Assembly (NCBI RefSeq): GCF_002980595.1
Contig: NZ_PVLQ01000008.1
Span: 204,357 to 268,356 of the forward strand
Source of the DNA: Malikia granosa
GTDB taxonomy: Bacteria > Pseudomonadota > Gammaproteobacteria > Burkholderiales > Burkholderiaceae_C
Direction of reading: 5' to 3'
DNA length: 64,000 bases
Positions 16,553-24,256 of this stretch are shown one piece after another; position 1 is the first letter of the stretch, and every line of letters begins with the position of its first letter. Made by a program: the position numbers and the translations under genes. The notes beneath the pieces are model-generated. The model had not been told where the DNA came from. It did no database searches and worked only from the letters and a program-made list of their open reading frames with translations.

Positions 16553-17278
16553 ATGGGAATCTCGGACGAGATTGAACGCATAGCGGAGGAATTCATTCCG
16601 GTATGCGTCCTGATAGATGCTTTGCTTAATCAAGAAGGTATTACGCCTTATAGATTGAGTCGGTGGATCGAAAGAAATATGAATGCAATTAAGTGCATTC
16701 CAGTACTTGATTTTAGTTATGATGAAAAAGACTTCGTATGGAGAGAAGATATTCGAGATGCGGTAGGTGATTTTGGTTTTTGCGTGAATTCGGCAGATGG
16801 TGATTTTGATTACAGCCTTTTTGCCAGCTACGAGTACGATGGATTCGTTCCTGGATGGCTTGCCTCTGATTTGCGAGGGTTTTTTTCTAAAACTTTAGTG
16901 AAGTATCCAGAGAAAGAAATTGATGAGCTACTGAAGGCGGAGCACTGGCGCATTGCAATAAAAGCCAATATAGAGGAGAGGCAAGCAGAGCTAGAGCAGC
17001 GGAAAGCGCTTGCTCGACCGCAAATAGCCACCGCAGCACCGCAAGACGATGAAGAAAAGCCGCTATCCACCAAGGAGCGCAATACCTTGCTTAGGCTGGT
17101 TATCGGAGTGGCTGTTCACGCCTACGGCTACAACCCATCGTACCGCCGCAATACTGCACCAGGCGAGATTTCAGAAGCACTTACAGAGCTTGGTATGAGC
17201 ATAGACCCGGATACCGTGCGCAAGTACCTGAAGGAAGCAGCCGAGACCGTCCTGCCTGCCGGCTCCATCAAGCCCTGA
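16553..17278 (+). CDS. Unknown element-borne protein, AT-rich N-terminal part with conserved C-terminal domain
   Basis: A 241-aa cytosolic protein with no signal or membrane segment. Its first 140 codons are strikingly AT-rich compared with everything around, with codons such as GAT, AAA, TTT and ATA. Composition becomes near-normal after about 16990. The C-terminal region (about 170–235: ERNTLLRLVIGVAVHAYGYN, then ISEALTELGMSIDPDTVRKY) resembles a domain that recurs in hypothetical proteins of integrative elements and looks like a DNA-binding helical fold. The N-terminal half is unrecognised. Its place right after the integrase is where satellites often carry accessory cargo such as defence genes; that role is inference. 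Confidence 0.75.
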   Translation: MGISDEIERIAEEFIPVCVLIDALLNQEGITPYRLSRWIERNMNAIKCIPVLDFSYDEKDFVWREDIRDAVGDFGFCVNSADGDFDYSLFASYEYDGFVPGWLASDLRGFFSKTLVKYPEKEIDELLKAEHWRIAIKANIEERQAELEQRKALARPQIATAAPQDDEEKPLSTKERNTLLRLVIGVAVHAYGYNPSYRRNTAPGEISEALTELGMSIDPDTVRKYLKEAAETVLPAGSIKP

Positions 17279-17282
17279 TAAA

Positions 17283-17315
17283 AACCGAATTCGGTTAGCA
17301 GTAAACCGAATTCGG
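17283..17315. promoter_or_regulatory. Twin palindromic operators before alpA
   Basis: AACCGAATTCGGTT (17283–17296) is a perfect 14-bp palindrome. A second copy shares AAACCGAATTCGG (17303–17315), of which CCGAATTCGG is palindromic. The centres are 21 bp apart, two helical turns, so bound dimers would lie on the same face. The pair lies 77 bp before the AlpA-like gene and is a likely repressor or activator site for the element's main operon. Confidence 0.6.
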
Positions 17316-17391
17316 CCACACGGGTGGCGTACCCCGGCACAGTTGCCCCTAATCCCTGGCCCATTGCACAGGGAGACACAAAGGGCAACCA

Positions 17392-17715
17392 ATGGCACTA
17401 CTGAGAAAGCCGCAAACCAAGGCCGAGATGGGATACCGCTCGGACACCAGCATCACCAACGCGATCAAGGCGGGCTTGTTGACCAAGCCTGTCCCCATCG
17501 GCCCCAGGGCCTTGGGCTGGCCGGATGACGAGATCCGGGCCATCAACGCCGCACGCATTGCGGGCAAGACGGATGACGAGATCCGCGCCCTGGTCGAGCA
17601 TCTGCAAGGCCAGCGGGCTATCAAGTTCGAGCGCCTGATGGGCTGGATGCCTCCCGATGCCGCGCCCGAGCTGGCCGGCGCCGGCCGCGTGGCCGAGCTG
17701 CGGAGGGGCTGCTGA
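17392..17715 (+). CDS. alpA: AlpA-family transcriptional regulator / excisionase-like protein
   Basis: A 107-aa protein with an N-terminal helix-turn-helix of the AlpA type (YRSDTSITNAIKAGLLTKPV, then PRALGWPDDEIRAINAARIA) and a Gly/Arg-rich tail. AlpA proteins in P4-like elements and Gram-negative PICIs activate excision and satellite operons. It is preceded by the twin palindromes at 17283–17315 and is the first gene of the long unidirectional block. Its TGA overlaps the ATG of the next gene by one base. Confidence 0.85.
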   Translation: MALLRKPQTKAEMGYRSDTSITNAIKAGLLTKPVPIGPRALGWPDDEIRAINAARIAGKTDDEIRALVEHLQGQRAIKFERLMGWMPPDAAPELAGAGRVAELRRGC

Positions 17716-18424
17716 TGACCCAAGAAAAAACGCCCGCCGCAACCGAAGTCACGACGAGCGCCCAGAACAGCGCGATTCTCGCAGAACGGAACGATGACGG
17801 CAAGCTGAAGCTGGTGACCTGCAAGGACGAAGCCCGGATTGATTCGCGCATACTGGCGCAGCACTTCGGCAAGGATCACCATGATGTGTTCGAGCTGGTG
17901 AAGAACTACCATGCCGACTTCGAGCAGATGGGGGTTGTTCGGTTTCAAACCGAGAAACCCCTACCCGGCTCCAAGGGGGGTAGGCCGGAACGCTTCGCGC
18001 TGCTGACCGAGGATCAGGCCATCTGCTGCTGACCTACACGCGCAACACCGCCAAGGCGCGCGCGCTCAAGGTCAAGCTGGTGCAAGCCTTCGGGGAGGCT
18101 CGACGCGCGGCACAGATGCGCGGCGCTGAGTACCTGCCGACCTATCACGCCCTGCACGACGCCATCCATGCGCGCGCGGCTGGATCACCGAACGAGAAGT
18201 TCGTTCACCTGAACGTCAACAGGCTGGTGAACAAGGTCGCCGGTATCGAGGCCGGGCAGCGGGCGAGCGCCACCGTGCCGGCGCAGTCCATGCTGATCGT
18301 GGCCCAGGCCATCGCGGCGAAGGCCATGCAGCAGGCACCCAACCACCGCGCCGGGTTCCAGCAGGCCAAGACTGCCTTGGTCGAGCTGTCGCGCGTGGCG
18401 CTGCTAGAGAGGGGGGCCGCCTGA
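17715..18424 (+). pseudogene. rha: Rha-family phage regulatory protein, frameshifted
   Basis: The N-terminal part (17715–18032, 105 aa) matches the Rha (pRha) domain: DSRILAQHFGKDHHDVFELV, then GGRPERFALLTEDQA. The frame then hits TGA. The next frame continues exactly as Rha should (LTYTRNTAKARALKVKLVQA) to the TGA at 18422–18424. Inserting one base after GGCC near 18020 would restore AYLLLTY, the usual sequence, so one nucleotide has been lost. Rha interferes with lytic growth of some phages and is common in prophages. As read, only a truncated product is made. A sequencing error in the CTGCTGCTG tract cannot be excluded. Confidence 0.85.
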
Positions 18425-18778
18425 TGCCCGGCCAGACCACCACCTGCGCGGGCAACAAGCCCCCGCGCCGCAACGAGCGCCGCAAGGCCCGAGAGCGCAA
18501 GCGAGAGCCGGCCAAGCCGTGCTATATTCGCGTCAAGCCGAAAGGCCCGGTGCGTAAGAACACCTTGTACCAAGTGGTTGCAGCCCCCACCGTAAAGCGG
18601 GGTTTTGTCATGTCCGAATTGATCCGGCTCGCGCTTGCGCGTGCTGGCCTGGTTAGGGGCAGATGGGCTTGTCCGCGAGGCTGGCCGCACGGCTTGGTAC
18701 GTGTTCTTAACATCTGCCCACCCGCTGCGCTTAAGAACGCAGCGAGTGGTTCCGAGTCTCACCAAGGAGCCGAAACCC
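18424..18778 (+). other. Possible Ash/Icd-like reading frame
   Basis: An open frame starts at the ATG overlapping the rha stop (TGATG) and encodes a basic N-terminus, then VVAAPTVKRGFVMSELIRLA and GLVRVL…KNAASGSESHQGAE, which recalls the Ash/Icd-like phage family. It stays open to 19329, but beyond 18779 it overlaps better-supported genes in other or the same frames. Either a short Ash-like gene sits here or the region is a leader. Weak support. Confidence 0.3.
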
Positions 18779-19030
18779 ATGGCCAAAACCCTGACCCTGG
18801 CGCGCAAGCCCGCGCCCACATCGTCCCCAGCGGACACCACGCCCCCCAACGCTCAAGAGCACGTCCAGGCCGCCCGGCAGTCGCTGGAAAAGGCACTGCA
18901 AGCCCTGAGCGGCGACGCCTGCACGGCAGCGGACATTCAGACAGCCACGGGCCGAGCGATCCGCGCGGCAACCCTGCTCAAGCGCGCCTGCAAAGCGCTC
19001 GACGCCGACACCACCAGCAAGGGGGCCTAA
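18779..19030 (+). CDS. Small element protein, paralogue A
   Basis: An 83-aa protein (MAKTLTLARKPAPTSSPADT…) with AAGGAG at 18764–18769, 9 nt before the ATG, which decides the start. The second half (QSLEKALQALSG, then ATGRAIRAATLLKRACKALD) is helical and is repeated almost exactly in the next gene. No known domain. The paired genes look like a tandem duplication. Confidence 0.7.
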   Translation: MAKTLTLARKPAPTSSPADTTPPNAQEHVQAARQSLEKALQALSGDACTAADIQTATGRAIRAATLLKRACKALDADTTSKGA

Positions 19031-19032
19031 CC

Positions 19033-19329
19033 ATGATCCCCACCCTGAACACAGCCGGTACGGCACCGGCTGGAGCCGCTGCATGGCCCAACGTCATCAC
19101 CCTGGCCAGCCGCCGCGCTGCGCCCATCCAGTCCCAAGCGGACATCACCGACCCCCATGTGATCGCGCTGCACGCTGCGGCCGAAAACGCCCTGGCCAGC
19201 GCCTTGCACCTGCTGCGCTCCATCGACTGCGACCCAGCCAAGCTGCAAGCCGCCACGGGCCGCGCGATCCGCGCCGCCACCCTGCTCAAGCGTGCCAGTG
19301 CCGCCCAGGCCGAAGGGGGTGCAGCATGA
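19033..19329 (+). CDS. Small element protein, paralogue B
   Basis: A 98-aa protein (MIPTLNTAGTAPAGAAAWPN…) starting 2 bp after the previous stop. Its C-terminal ATGRAIRAATLLKRASAAQ is nearly identical to that of the 83-aa protein encoded just upstream, with matching nucleotide similarity over about 50 bp. The N-terminal halves differ. Function unknown. Its stop overlaps the next ATG (ATGA at 19326). Confidence 0.7.
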   Translation: MIPTLNTAGTAPAGAAAWPNVITLASRRAAPIQSQADITDPHVIALHAAAENALASALHLLRSIDCDPAKLQAATGRAIRAATLLKRASAAQAEGGAA

Positions 19330-19679
19330 GCGCCGACAACATGATCCCGAAGCGCCGCGCCGCTGACTGGAAGAATCCATCCGTACCGGCCATGACCGTC
19401 GAGCAATTAGGCGTCGCGCTCAACGACATAGCCGTGATGGCAAAGCACATCGAACGCTTCACCTCGCTGCTGATGGCCAACCTGGTGCATGGACAGGACG
19501 ACGAAGAAACCTACCTGGTTGCCATTGAGGCGATGGCGCAGCGCATAGGCTGGGCGTCTGACATGGCTTGTGACCGCATCGACGGGACTGGCGGCGCAGT
19601 GCGTGGCGACGCTGAAAGATGGATGATGCCGCCGTCTTTCCACCGCTACCAGGCTGCTGCCGAGGGAGTGGCAGCATGA
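19326..19679 (+). CDS. Element protein of unknown function
   Basis: A 117-aa protein beginning MSADNMIPKRRAADWKNPSV. The ATG at 19326 overlaps the previous stop and the TGA overlaps the next ATG at 19676, so it is embedded in a chain of four-base overlaps. The protein is mostly helical (VEQLGVALNDIAVMAKHIER, then EETYLVAIEAMAQRIGWASD) with no catalytic motif. It resembles accessory proteins in phage early operons by position only. Confidence 0.65.
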   Translation: MSADNMIPKRRAADWKNPSVPAMTVEQLGVALNDIAVMAKHIERFTSLLMANLVHGQDDEETYLVAIEAMAQRIGWASDMACDRIDGTGGAVRGDAERWMMPPSFHRYQAAAEGVAA

Positions 19680-20023
19680 GCAAGACCACCCACACCCCCG
19701 GCCCCTGGTACTGCACGAGCGAAAAAGACAGCGTTACCGGGGAAGTTTCGACCAAGCCCATTGGGTATGGATCGTATGGTGACGTTGCGCTGACCTTCGG
19801 CGATGGCGCCAAGGGCAACGCCCGACTGATAGCCCAGGCACCTGAGCTGCTGGCAGAGCTGCGCGCCGCCGGCCAGATCATCAAGAACGCCCTGGCAGTG
19901 ATGCCGCCCGAGCTACTGGACAAGTGGCACCAACTCAACCGCGACACCGGCGCCTGCACTGAAGACCCGACGCGAGCCACTGAGCGCGCTACCTTGATTG
20001 CCAAGGCTGAGGGTGGAGCATGA
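19676..20023 (+). CDS. Phage early-region protein with HTPGPW/NARLIAQAPELL motifs
   Basis: A 115-aa protein whose N-terminal THTPGPWYCTSE and central GNARLIAQAPELLAELR motifs are hallmarks of a widespread family of uncharacterised phage and prophage early proteins. No function is established. The start is set by the ATGA overlap with the preceding gene, and it overlaps the next gene in the same way. Confidence 0.8.
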   Translation: MSKTTHTPGPWYCTSEKDSVTGEVSTKPIGYGSYGDVALTFGDGAKGNARLIAQAPELLAELRAAGQIIKNALAVMPPELLDKWHQLNRDTGACTEDPTRATERATLIAKAEGGA

Positions 20024-20304
20024 GCGACAACACCCTGACCGAGCACGCCGACAACAGCGTGACCCTGACCGCCGCCCGGCAGGTTGCGTGCCTTGAAGCG
20101 AGCTGGGAGATTGAGCAACTGGCCGCGCATCTGGCCTGCAACGTGATACCGGATCACGACCCGCTGCACCTGGTAGTGCGAGGCATCGCCGGGCGCATTC
20201 GTAGCCTGTCGCGGGTTCTCGTGTCCGGCTTGGATGACGAGCTTGAGCCAGTGGCGCACCTGGAACGCGAGGTGTTCGGCACCGCGCAAAGGGAGGCCGA
20301 ATGA
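20020..20304 (+). CDS. Small element protein of unknown function
   Basis: A 94-aa protein (MSDNTLTEHADNSVTLTAAR…) with ATGA overlaps at both ends. Acidic and helical, with LHLVVRGIAGRIRSLSRVLV in the middle. It directly precedes the primase gene and may be a small replication accessory protein, but nothing in the sequence proves this. Confidence 0.65.
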   Translation: MSDNTLTEHADNSVTLTAARQVACLEASWEIEQLAAHLACNVIPDHDPLHLVVRGIAGRIRSLSRVLVSGLDDELEPVAHLEREVFGTAQREAE

Positions 20305-21146
20305 CCTCCCCCACGATTCAAGACGCCATGGCAGCGGCTGGGCTGCGCCCGGCCAAGGATCTGCACATCCCCGGCACGGGCAAGCTGATCCGCTACCGGG
20401 TCGAGGGCGACAAGGCCGGCAGCGTCAACGGCTGGGCCGTGCTGCATGAGATGGGCACCGCGTCCTTCGGTTCCTTCGGCAGTTGGAAGACTGGCGCGAC
20501 TCATGCCTGGCGGAGCGGCTTCGACCGCACCCGAGCGCCCACGGCGCAAGAGCGGGAGGAGATCAAGATCCGCATGGAGCTGCTGGAAAAGGCCCGGCGC
20601 GAGGAGCTGGCCAAGGTCCGCGCCCAGGCCCGCGACAAGGCGGCAACGCTGTGGAGGCGGGCCAAGCCGGCCACCAACGCCCACCCCTACCTGGTGCGCA
20701 AGCAGGTCAACGCCTACGGCCTGCGGGCGCTGGGCAACGCCTTGCTGATCCCGCTGCGCGACACATCGGGCACGCTGCACAGCCTGCAGTTCATCTACCC
20801 GGACGGCGGCAAGAAGTTCCTGACGGGCGGCATGACCCAGGGCTGTTATGTGGCCATCGGCAGGCCGCGCGAGGCGCTGCTGATCGCCGAGGGCTACGCG
20901 ACCGCGGCAACGCTGCATCAAGCCTCTGGTCTGCCCGTGGCGGCCTGCTTCAGTGCGAACAACATGGAGCCAGTGGCCCGCGCGCTGCGCGCCAAGTTCC
21001 CCGAGCTGCGGCTGGTGCTGTGTGCCGACGATGACCGCCAGACCCAGGGTAACCCCGGCCTGACGGCGGCGCGCGCTGCGGCGCGGGCTGTGCGTGGCGT
21101 GGTCGCGGTCCCTGTGTTCGAGGAGGCGGCCCCATGTCAGAGCTGA
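20301..21146 (+). CDS. Toprim-domain primase-like protein
   Basis: A 281-aa protein. The N-terminal half (about 1–110) holds a degenerate zinc-type or linker segment and a charged helix. The C-terminal half is a Toprim fold: LLIAEGYATAATLHQASGLP supplies the conserved Glu, and LRLVLCADDDRQTQGNPGL gives the DxD-type metal-binding pair. Similar proteins prime DNA synthesis in satellites and conjugative elements. It overlaps the DUF3987 gene by 13 bp; the two form the likely replication module. Confidence 0.85.
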   Translation: MTSPTIQDAMAAAGLRPAKDLHIPGTGKLIRYRVEGDKAGSVNGWAVLHEMGTASFGSFGSWKTGATHAWRSGFDRTRAPTAQEREEIKIRMELLEKARREELAKVRAQARDKAATLWRRAKPATNAHPYLVRKQVNAYGLRALGNALLIPLRDTSGTLHSLQFIYPDGGKKFLTGGMTQGCYVAIGRPREALLIAEGYATAATLHQASGLPVAACFSANNMEPVARALRAKFPELRLVLCADDDRQTQGNPGLTAARAAARAVRGVVAVPVFEEAAPCQS

Positions 21147-22771
21147 CCGACTTCAACGACATGGCCATCGAGCGCGGCCTCGATGCCGTGGCCGAGGCCA
21201 TCAAGACCGCAGCGCAAGCGGACCCCCGACCACCCGAGCCGGTATTCCCGGATCTGCCCGAGCTGCCCGACGACCAGGACGACGCGGCAGGCCGCGCTGA
21301 AACCCCCTTCGAGTGGCCCGAGCCGATCCTGCCTGGCACCGCCAAGACGCCCGACATCCCGGTCCATGAGGTGCTGACCGGCTGGCTGGGCGACTATGCC
21401 CACCATGTCGCCAAGTCCACCCAGACGCCTGGGGCCATGTCGGTGCTGTGCGCGCTTGGGGTGCTGGCGACCGTGCTGCAAAGGCGCTTCGAGGTCGCGC
21501 CCAAGGGCGGCAAGAGCTTTCGGGAAACCCTGTCCTTGTGGTGCGTGAGCGTGAGCCCACCCGGCACGCGCAAGACGGCGGTGCTCGGGGCCTTCCTGGG
21601 GCCGCTGGTGCGCTGGGAAAAGCTGCTGGCCGACAGGATGCGGCGCGACATTGCCAAGAACCTGACGCTGCGCAACACGATCCAGAAGCGGATCGAGGCG
21701 CTGACGCTGCGCTGTGGCAAGGCAGACCCGGCCGAGCTGGAAGAACTGCGGCGCGAGATCGAGCAGCTACAGGACGAGCTGCCCGACGAGCTGCGCGCGC
21801 CCAGGCTGTTCACCGCCGACGTGACACCCGAGCGGCTGCAAGTCATGCTGATGGAGCACGGCGAGAGCATGGCGGTTCACAGCGACGAGCCCGGCATCTT
21901 CGGCATCATGGGCGGGCGCTACTCGGGCGGATCGGCAAACCTCGACGTGTTCCTGCAAGGCCATGCCGGTAGTCCCATGCGCGTGGACCGGGCGGGCCGC
22001 AAAGCCTATGCCGACAGGCCGGCGCTGTCCTTCAACCTGATGATTCAGCCAGCCATCATGGCCGACGTGGCCAAGGGCAACGGCTTCAGGGGGTCCGGCC
22101 TGTTGGCCCGCTTCCTCTACGCCATGCCAGAAAGCAACGTCGGGCGGCGCAACGTGCGCGAGATGCACGACATCCCCGACGAAGTGCGCGAGGACTACGA
22201 AGCCGGTATCGAGGGCCTGCTGCACGGACTGCCGGGCGAGCCCGGCGCACCCGGCCCGGCGACTGTCCTGGAACTGACCGACACGGCGCGCGAGCTGTGG
22301 TTTGACTTTGCCCAAGAGGTCGAGCATCTACAAGGCGCGGGCGGCGACCTGGAGGGAATCAGCGACTGGACCAGCAAGCTGCCCGGCACCGTGGCCCGCA
22401 TCGCGGCGCTGCTGGAGCTGGCCGAGTGGGGGCTGACGGCCGAGTGGGTCAGCGAGTCAGCTATGGCTCGGGCAATCCATCTGGCGCGGCTGCTGATCCC
22501 GCACGCCCAGGCGGCCTTCGGGCTGCTGGGGGCCGACCCGGTGGACGACGACGCGGCGCTGGTGCTGCGCTGGTTGACCGGAAACGGACGGGCAGAAGCC
22601 AGCCAGCGGGACATTCAGGCTGCGCTGCGGTGGCGATTCAAGAGCGTGAACAAGCTGCGCGACGCCATACACAAACTGAAGCAGACCGGGTGCGTCATGA
22701 CCTACCAGAGGCGCAACAAGGGGGCCAAGCCGACCGAAATGGTCCGGGTGAACCCCTGTCTGTGTAGTTAG
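21134..22771 (+). CDS. DUF3987 domain protein (putative replication ATPase)
   Basis: A 545-aa protein of the DUF3987 type, often found beside Toprim primases in phages and satellites. Residues about 75–160 hold the ATPase-like N-part with a Walker A-like PPGTRKTAVLG. A charged coiled region follows at about 160–220. The conserved core around 240–340 includes HSDEPGIFGIMGGRYSGGSA and RPALSFNLMIQPAIMADVAK. A C-terminal winged-helix-like segment (ASQRDIQAALRWRFKSVNKL) follows. A helicase or initiator role is inferred from domain pairing. Confidence 0.85.
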   Translation: MSELTDFNDMAIERGLDAVAEAIKTAAQADPRPPEPVFPDLPELPDDQDDAAGRAETPFEWPEPILPGTAKTPDIPVHEVLTGWLGDYAHHVAKSTQTPGAMSVLCALGVLATVLQRRFEVAPKGGKSFRETLSLWCVSVSPPGTRKTAVLGAFLGPLVRWEKLLADRMRRDIAKNLTLRNTIQKRIEALTLRCGKADPAELEELRREIEQLQDELPDELRAPRLFTADVTPERLQVMLMEHGESMAVHSDEPGIFGIMGGRYSGGSANLDVFLQGHAGSPMRVDRAGRKAYADRPALSFNLMIQPAIMADVAKGNGFRGSGLLARFLYAMPESNVGRRNVREMHDIPDEVREDYEAGIEGLLHGLPGEPGAPGPATVLELTDTARELWFDFAQEVEHLQGAGGDLEGISDWTSKLPGTVARIAALLELAEWGLTAEWVSESAMARAIHLARLLIPHAQAAFGLLGADPVDDDAALVLRWLTGNGRAEASQRDIQAALRWRFKSVNKLRDAIHKLKQTGCVMTYQRRNKGAKPTEMVRVNPCLCS

Positions 22772-23126
22772 TGCTGTTCTCCCTTAAAGATGATTTTTAA
22801 GTAATTTTCTCTTTACTTATCAATATCTTGAGGAATACAGGCCTTTACCCTGTCAACGCATACACAAAGTACACAAACCCGAATCATCGGACGTGACCAG
22901 CGACACCCAGCAAGCCAAGGGGCCAGCCGATCAAAAGCAGTCTGTGTAGTTTGTGTATGTGTGTATGGGGGTAGTGGCCTTGCCTGATCCACGACCGCAA
23001 CCTGATGAACGCCATGCAGCCGGCACCACCCACCCCCGGCTTCGGGTCCTCCCTGGCTTCCCCCAGCGCGGGTAATTCGAGCCGCGATGTCCAACTGTTC
23101 AGCGAGCCTCCTAAGGGGGTCATAAC
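22772..23126. other. Non-coding block before the terminase gene: candidate cos and/or replication origin
   Basis: 355 bp without a supported gene. It is AT-rich at its left end (22780–22830) and holds an imperfect 20-bp inverted repeat (22859–22878 with 22940–22959) plus TGTGTA-rich repeats. In lambda-type genomes the cos site lies directly upstream of the Nu1 terminase gene, and the gene that follows here is Nu1-like. The replication genes lie on the other side, so an origin is equally possible. Confidence 0.5.
22859..22959. repeat. Long inverted repeat with GTGTA iterons
   Basis: The 20-bp arms at 22859–22878 and 22940–22959 match at 18 of 20 positions as reverse complements, separated by 61 bp. 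The right arm also shares GTCTGTGTAGTT with 22758–22769 at the end of the DUF3987 gene, giving iteron-like copies. Confidence 0.65.
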
Positions 23127-23711
23127 ATGAACCACGACCAAGACACACAAGACCTTCTGACGCTCTACCCGGCACTTGGCCAGCCCTGCACCCAGCAAGA
23201 GCTGGCCGACCTGGTAGGGGTCACACAATCCGCCATCAGCCGTCACATCACGGCCGGCCACATCCCCCGCACCGGCACCGCCCTGGAGCAACTGCGGGCC
23301 TACCTGGCACACCTGACCGCCGAGGCTACCCGCCAGACAGGCGACGGCCTCCTGAGCCTGCCGGCAGAGCGTGCCGCCCTGGCGCGCGCCCAGCGCGAGG
23401 CGGTCGAGATGAAGAACGAGGCCATGCGCGGCAAGTACGCCCCGGCCGTGTTGCTGCGCGAGGTCCTGGCTATGGTCAGCGCCCCGATGGCTGCCCATAT
23501 CGACCAGTTGGCCGGCCAGATAGACCAGGCCGCGCCGGATCTGCCCGAGTCCGCCCGCGCTGTGGTGCTGGCCGTCATCGCCAGCGCCCGCGCAGAATGG
23601 ATTAGAGCCACGTCAGAGCTGGTCGACCACAGCCTGTCCGAGCACCAGGACGACCAAGACGACCAGGACGACGGCCTGCTTGATGGTGGCAACCAGAAGG
23701 ATGAGCAATGA
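23127..23711 (+). CDS. Terminase small subunit, lambda Nu1-like
   Basis: A 194-aa DNA-packaging protein. An N-terminal helix-turn-helix (QELADLVGVTQSAISRHITA) is followed by a long alpha-helical segment (PAERAALARAQREAVEMKNE) and the KYAPAVLLREVLAMVSAPMA region. This order is as in phage lambda Nu1, which binds cos and recruits the large subunit. The tail is Asp-rich. AAGGGGG precedes the ATG by about 9 nt. No large terminase subunit occurs anywhere in the element, so it would have to work with a helper phage's TerL, as TerS does in PICIs. Confidence 0.82.
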   Translation: MNHDQDTQDLLTLYPALGQPCTQQELADLVGVTQSAISRHITAGHIPRTGTALEQLRAYLAHLTAEATRQTGDGLLSLPAERAALARAQREAVEMKNEAMRGKYAPAVLLREVLAMVSAPMAAHIDQLAGQIDQAAPDLPESARAVVLAVIASARAEWIRATSELVDHSLSEHQDDQDDQDDGLLDGGNQKDEQ

Positions 23712-24256
23712 AATCCGACCACGAGAAATTCATCTCGCCCTACAAGCCGATCGAGGCTCGCTCAGCGCTTGAGGCTGCTTGCGATCTGCTGGCCCGTGGC
23801 GAGCCCTTGCCGCCGAGCCTGCGCGCCTGGATGCTGGGAGCGCTGCGCGAGCGGCTGTCAGATCAGCGCGCCGACCTGGATCGCCTGCTGGGGCTTCGCA
23901 GCCGTCGAGGTGGCCGGCTCCACGCCTTTGCCGGCCAGCCTGGCCGTGATTCCGACCTGCGCGAGCTGGCACGCGGCCGGGGGTTCAAGTACGCCCGCGA
24001 GCTGCACGCCCTGATCGTGTCGCATCGAAGCGATCCCGATCCTGATCTGACCCAGATTGAACAGCGGCACCGCTGCCCGCTTCCCCGCAGTCTGTCCCAG
24101 GTATCGCGCATCGTCAGCACAAAGGCCGGAAAAGACCGCCGCACCACCCCGGATTGCAACCAGTCTCCCGCCGCGCTCGATACGTCATCACTTGGATGGC
24201 TTTTCAAAGGGGCGGATTCAAATCTGAAGTGCAACACCCGGGTTTTCAGTGAATGA
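23708..24256 (+). CDS. Unknown element protein, 3' end replaced by the IS30 insertion
   Basis: The ATG overlaps the terS stop (ATGA). The original gene can be rebuilt: removing the IS and one AGG target copy joins 24210 to 25334 and gives …GWLFKGH followed by TAG, a 168-aa protein. With the IS present, the frame reads 14 residues into the left inverted repeat instead and stops at 24256. The protein is basic and helical (LRAWMLGALRERLSDQRADL, then LARGRGFKYARELHALIVSH), with no recognised domain. Its position after terS is where lambda has the large terminase gene, but it is far too small and has no ATPase motif. Confidence 0.7.
   Translation: MKSDHEKFISPYKPIEARSALEAACDLLARGEPLPPSLRAWMLGALRERLSDQRADLDRLLGLRSRRGGRLHAFAGQPGRDSDLRELARGRGFKYARELHALIVSHRSDPDPDLTQIEQRHRCPLPRSLSQVSRIVSTKAGKDRRTTPDCNQSPAALDTSSLGWLFKGADSNLKCNTRVFSE

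Noticed and set aside
18010..18035. Programmed ribosomal frameshift in rha
   Set aside because: The CTGCTGCTG tract is not a classical slippery heptamer and no stimulatory structure is evident; a simple one-base loss explains the data better.
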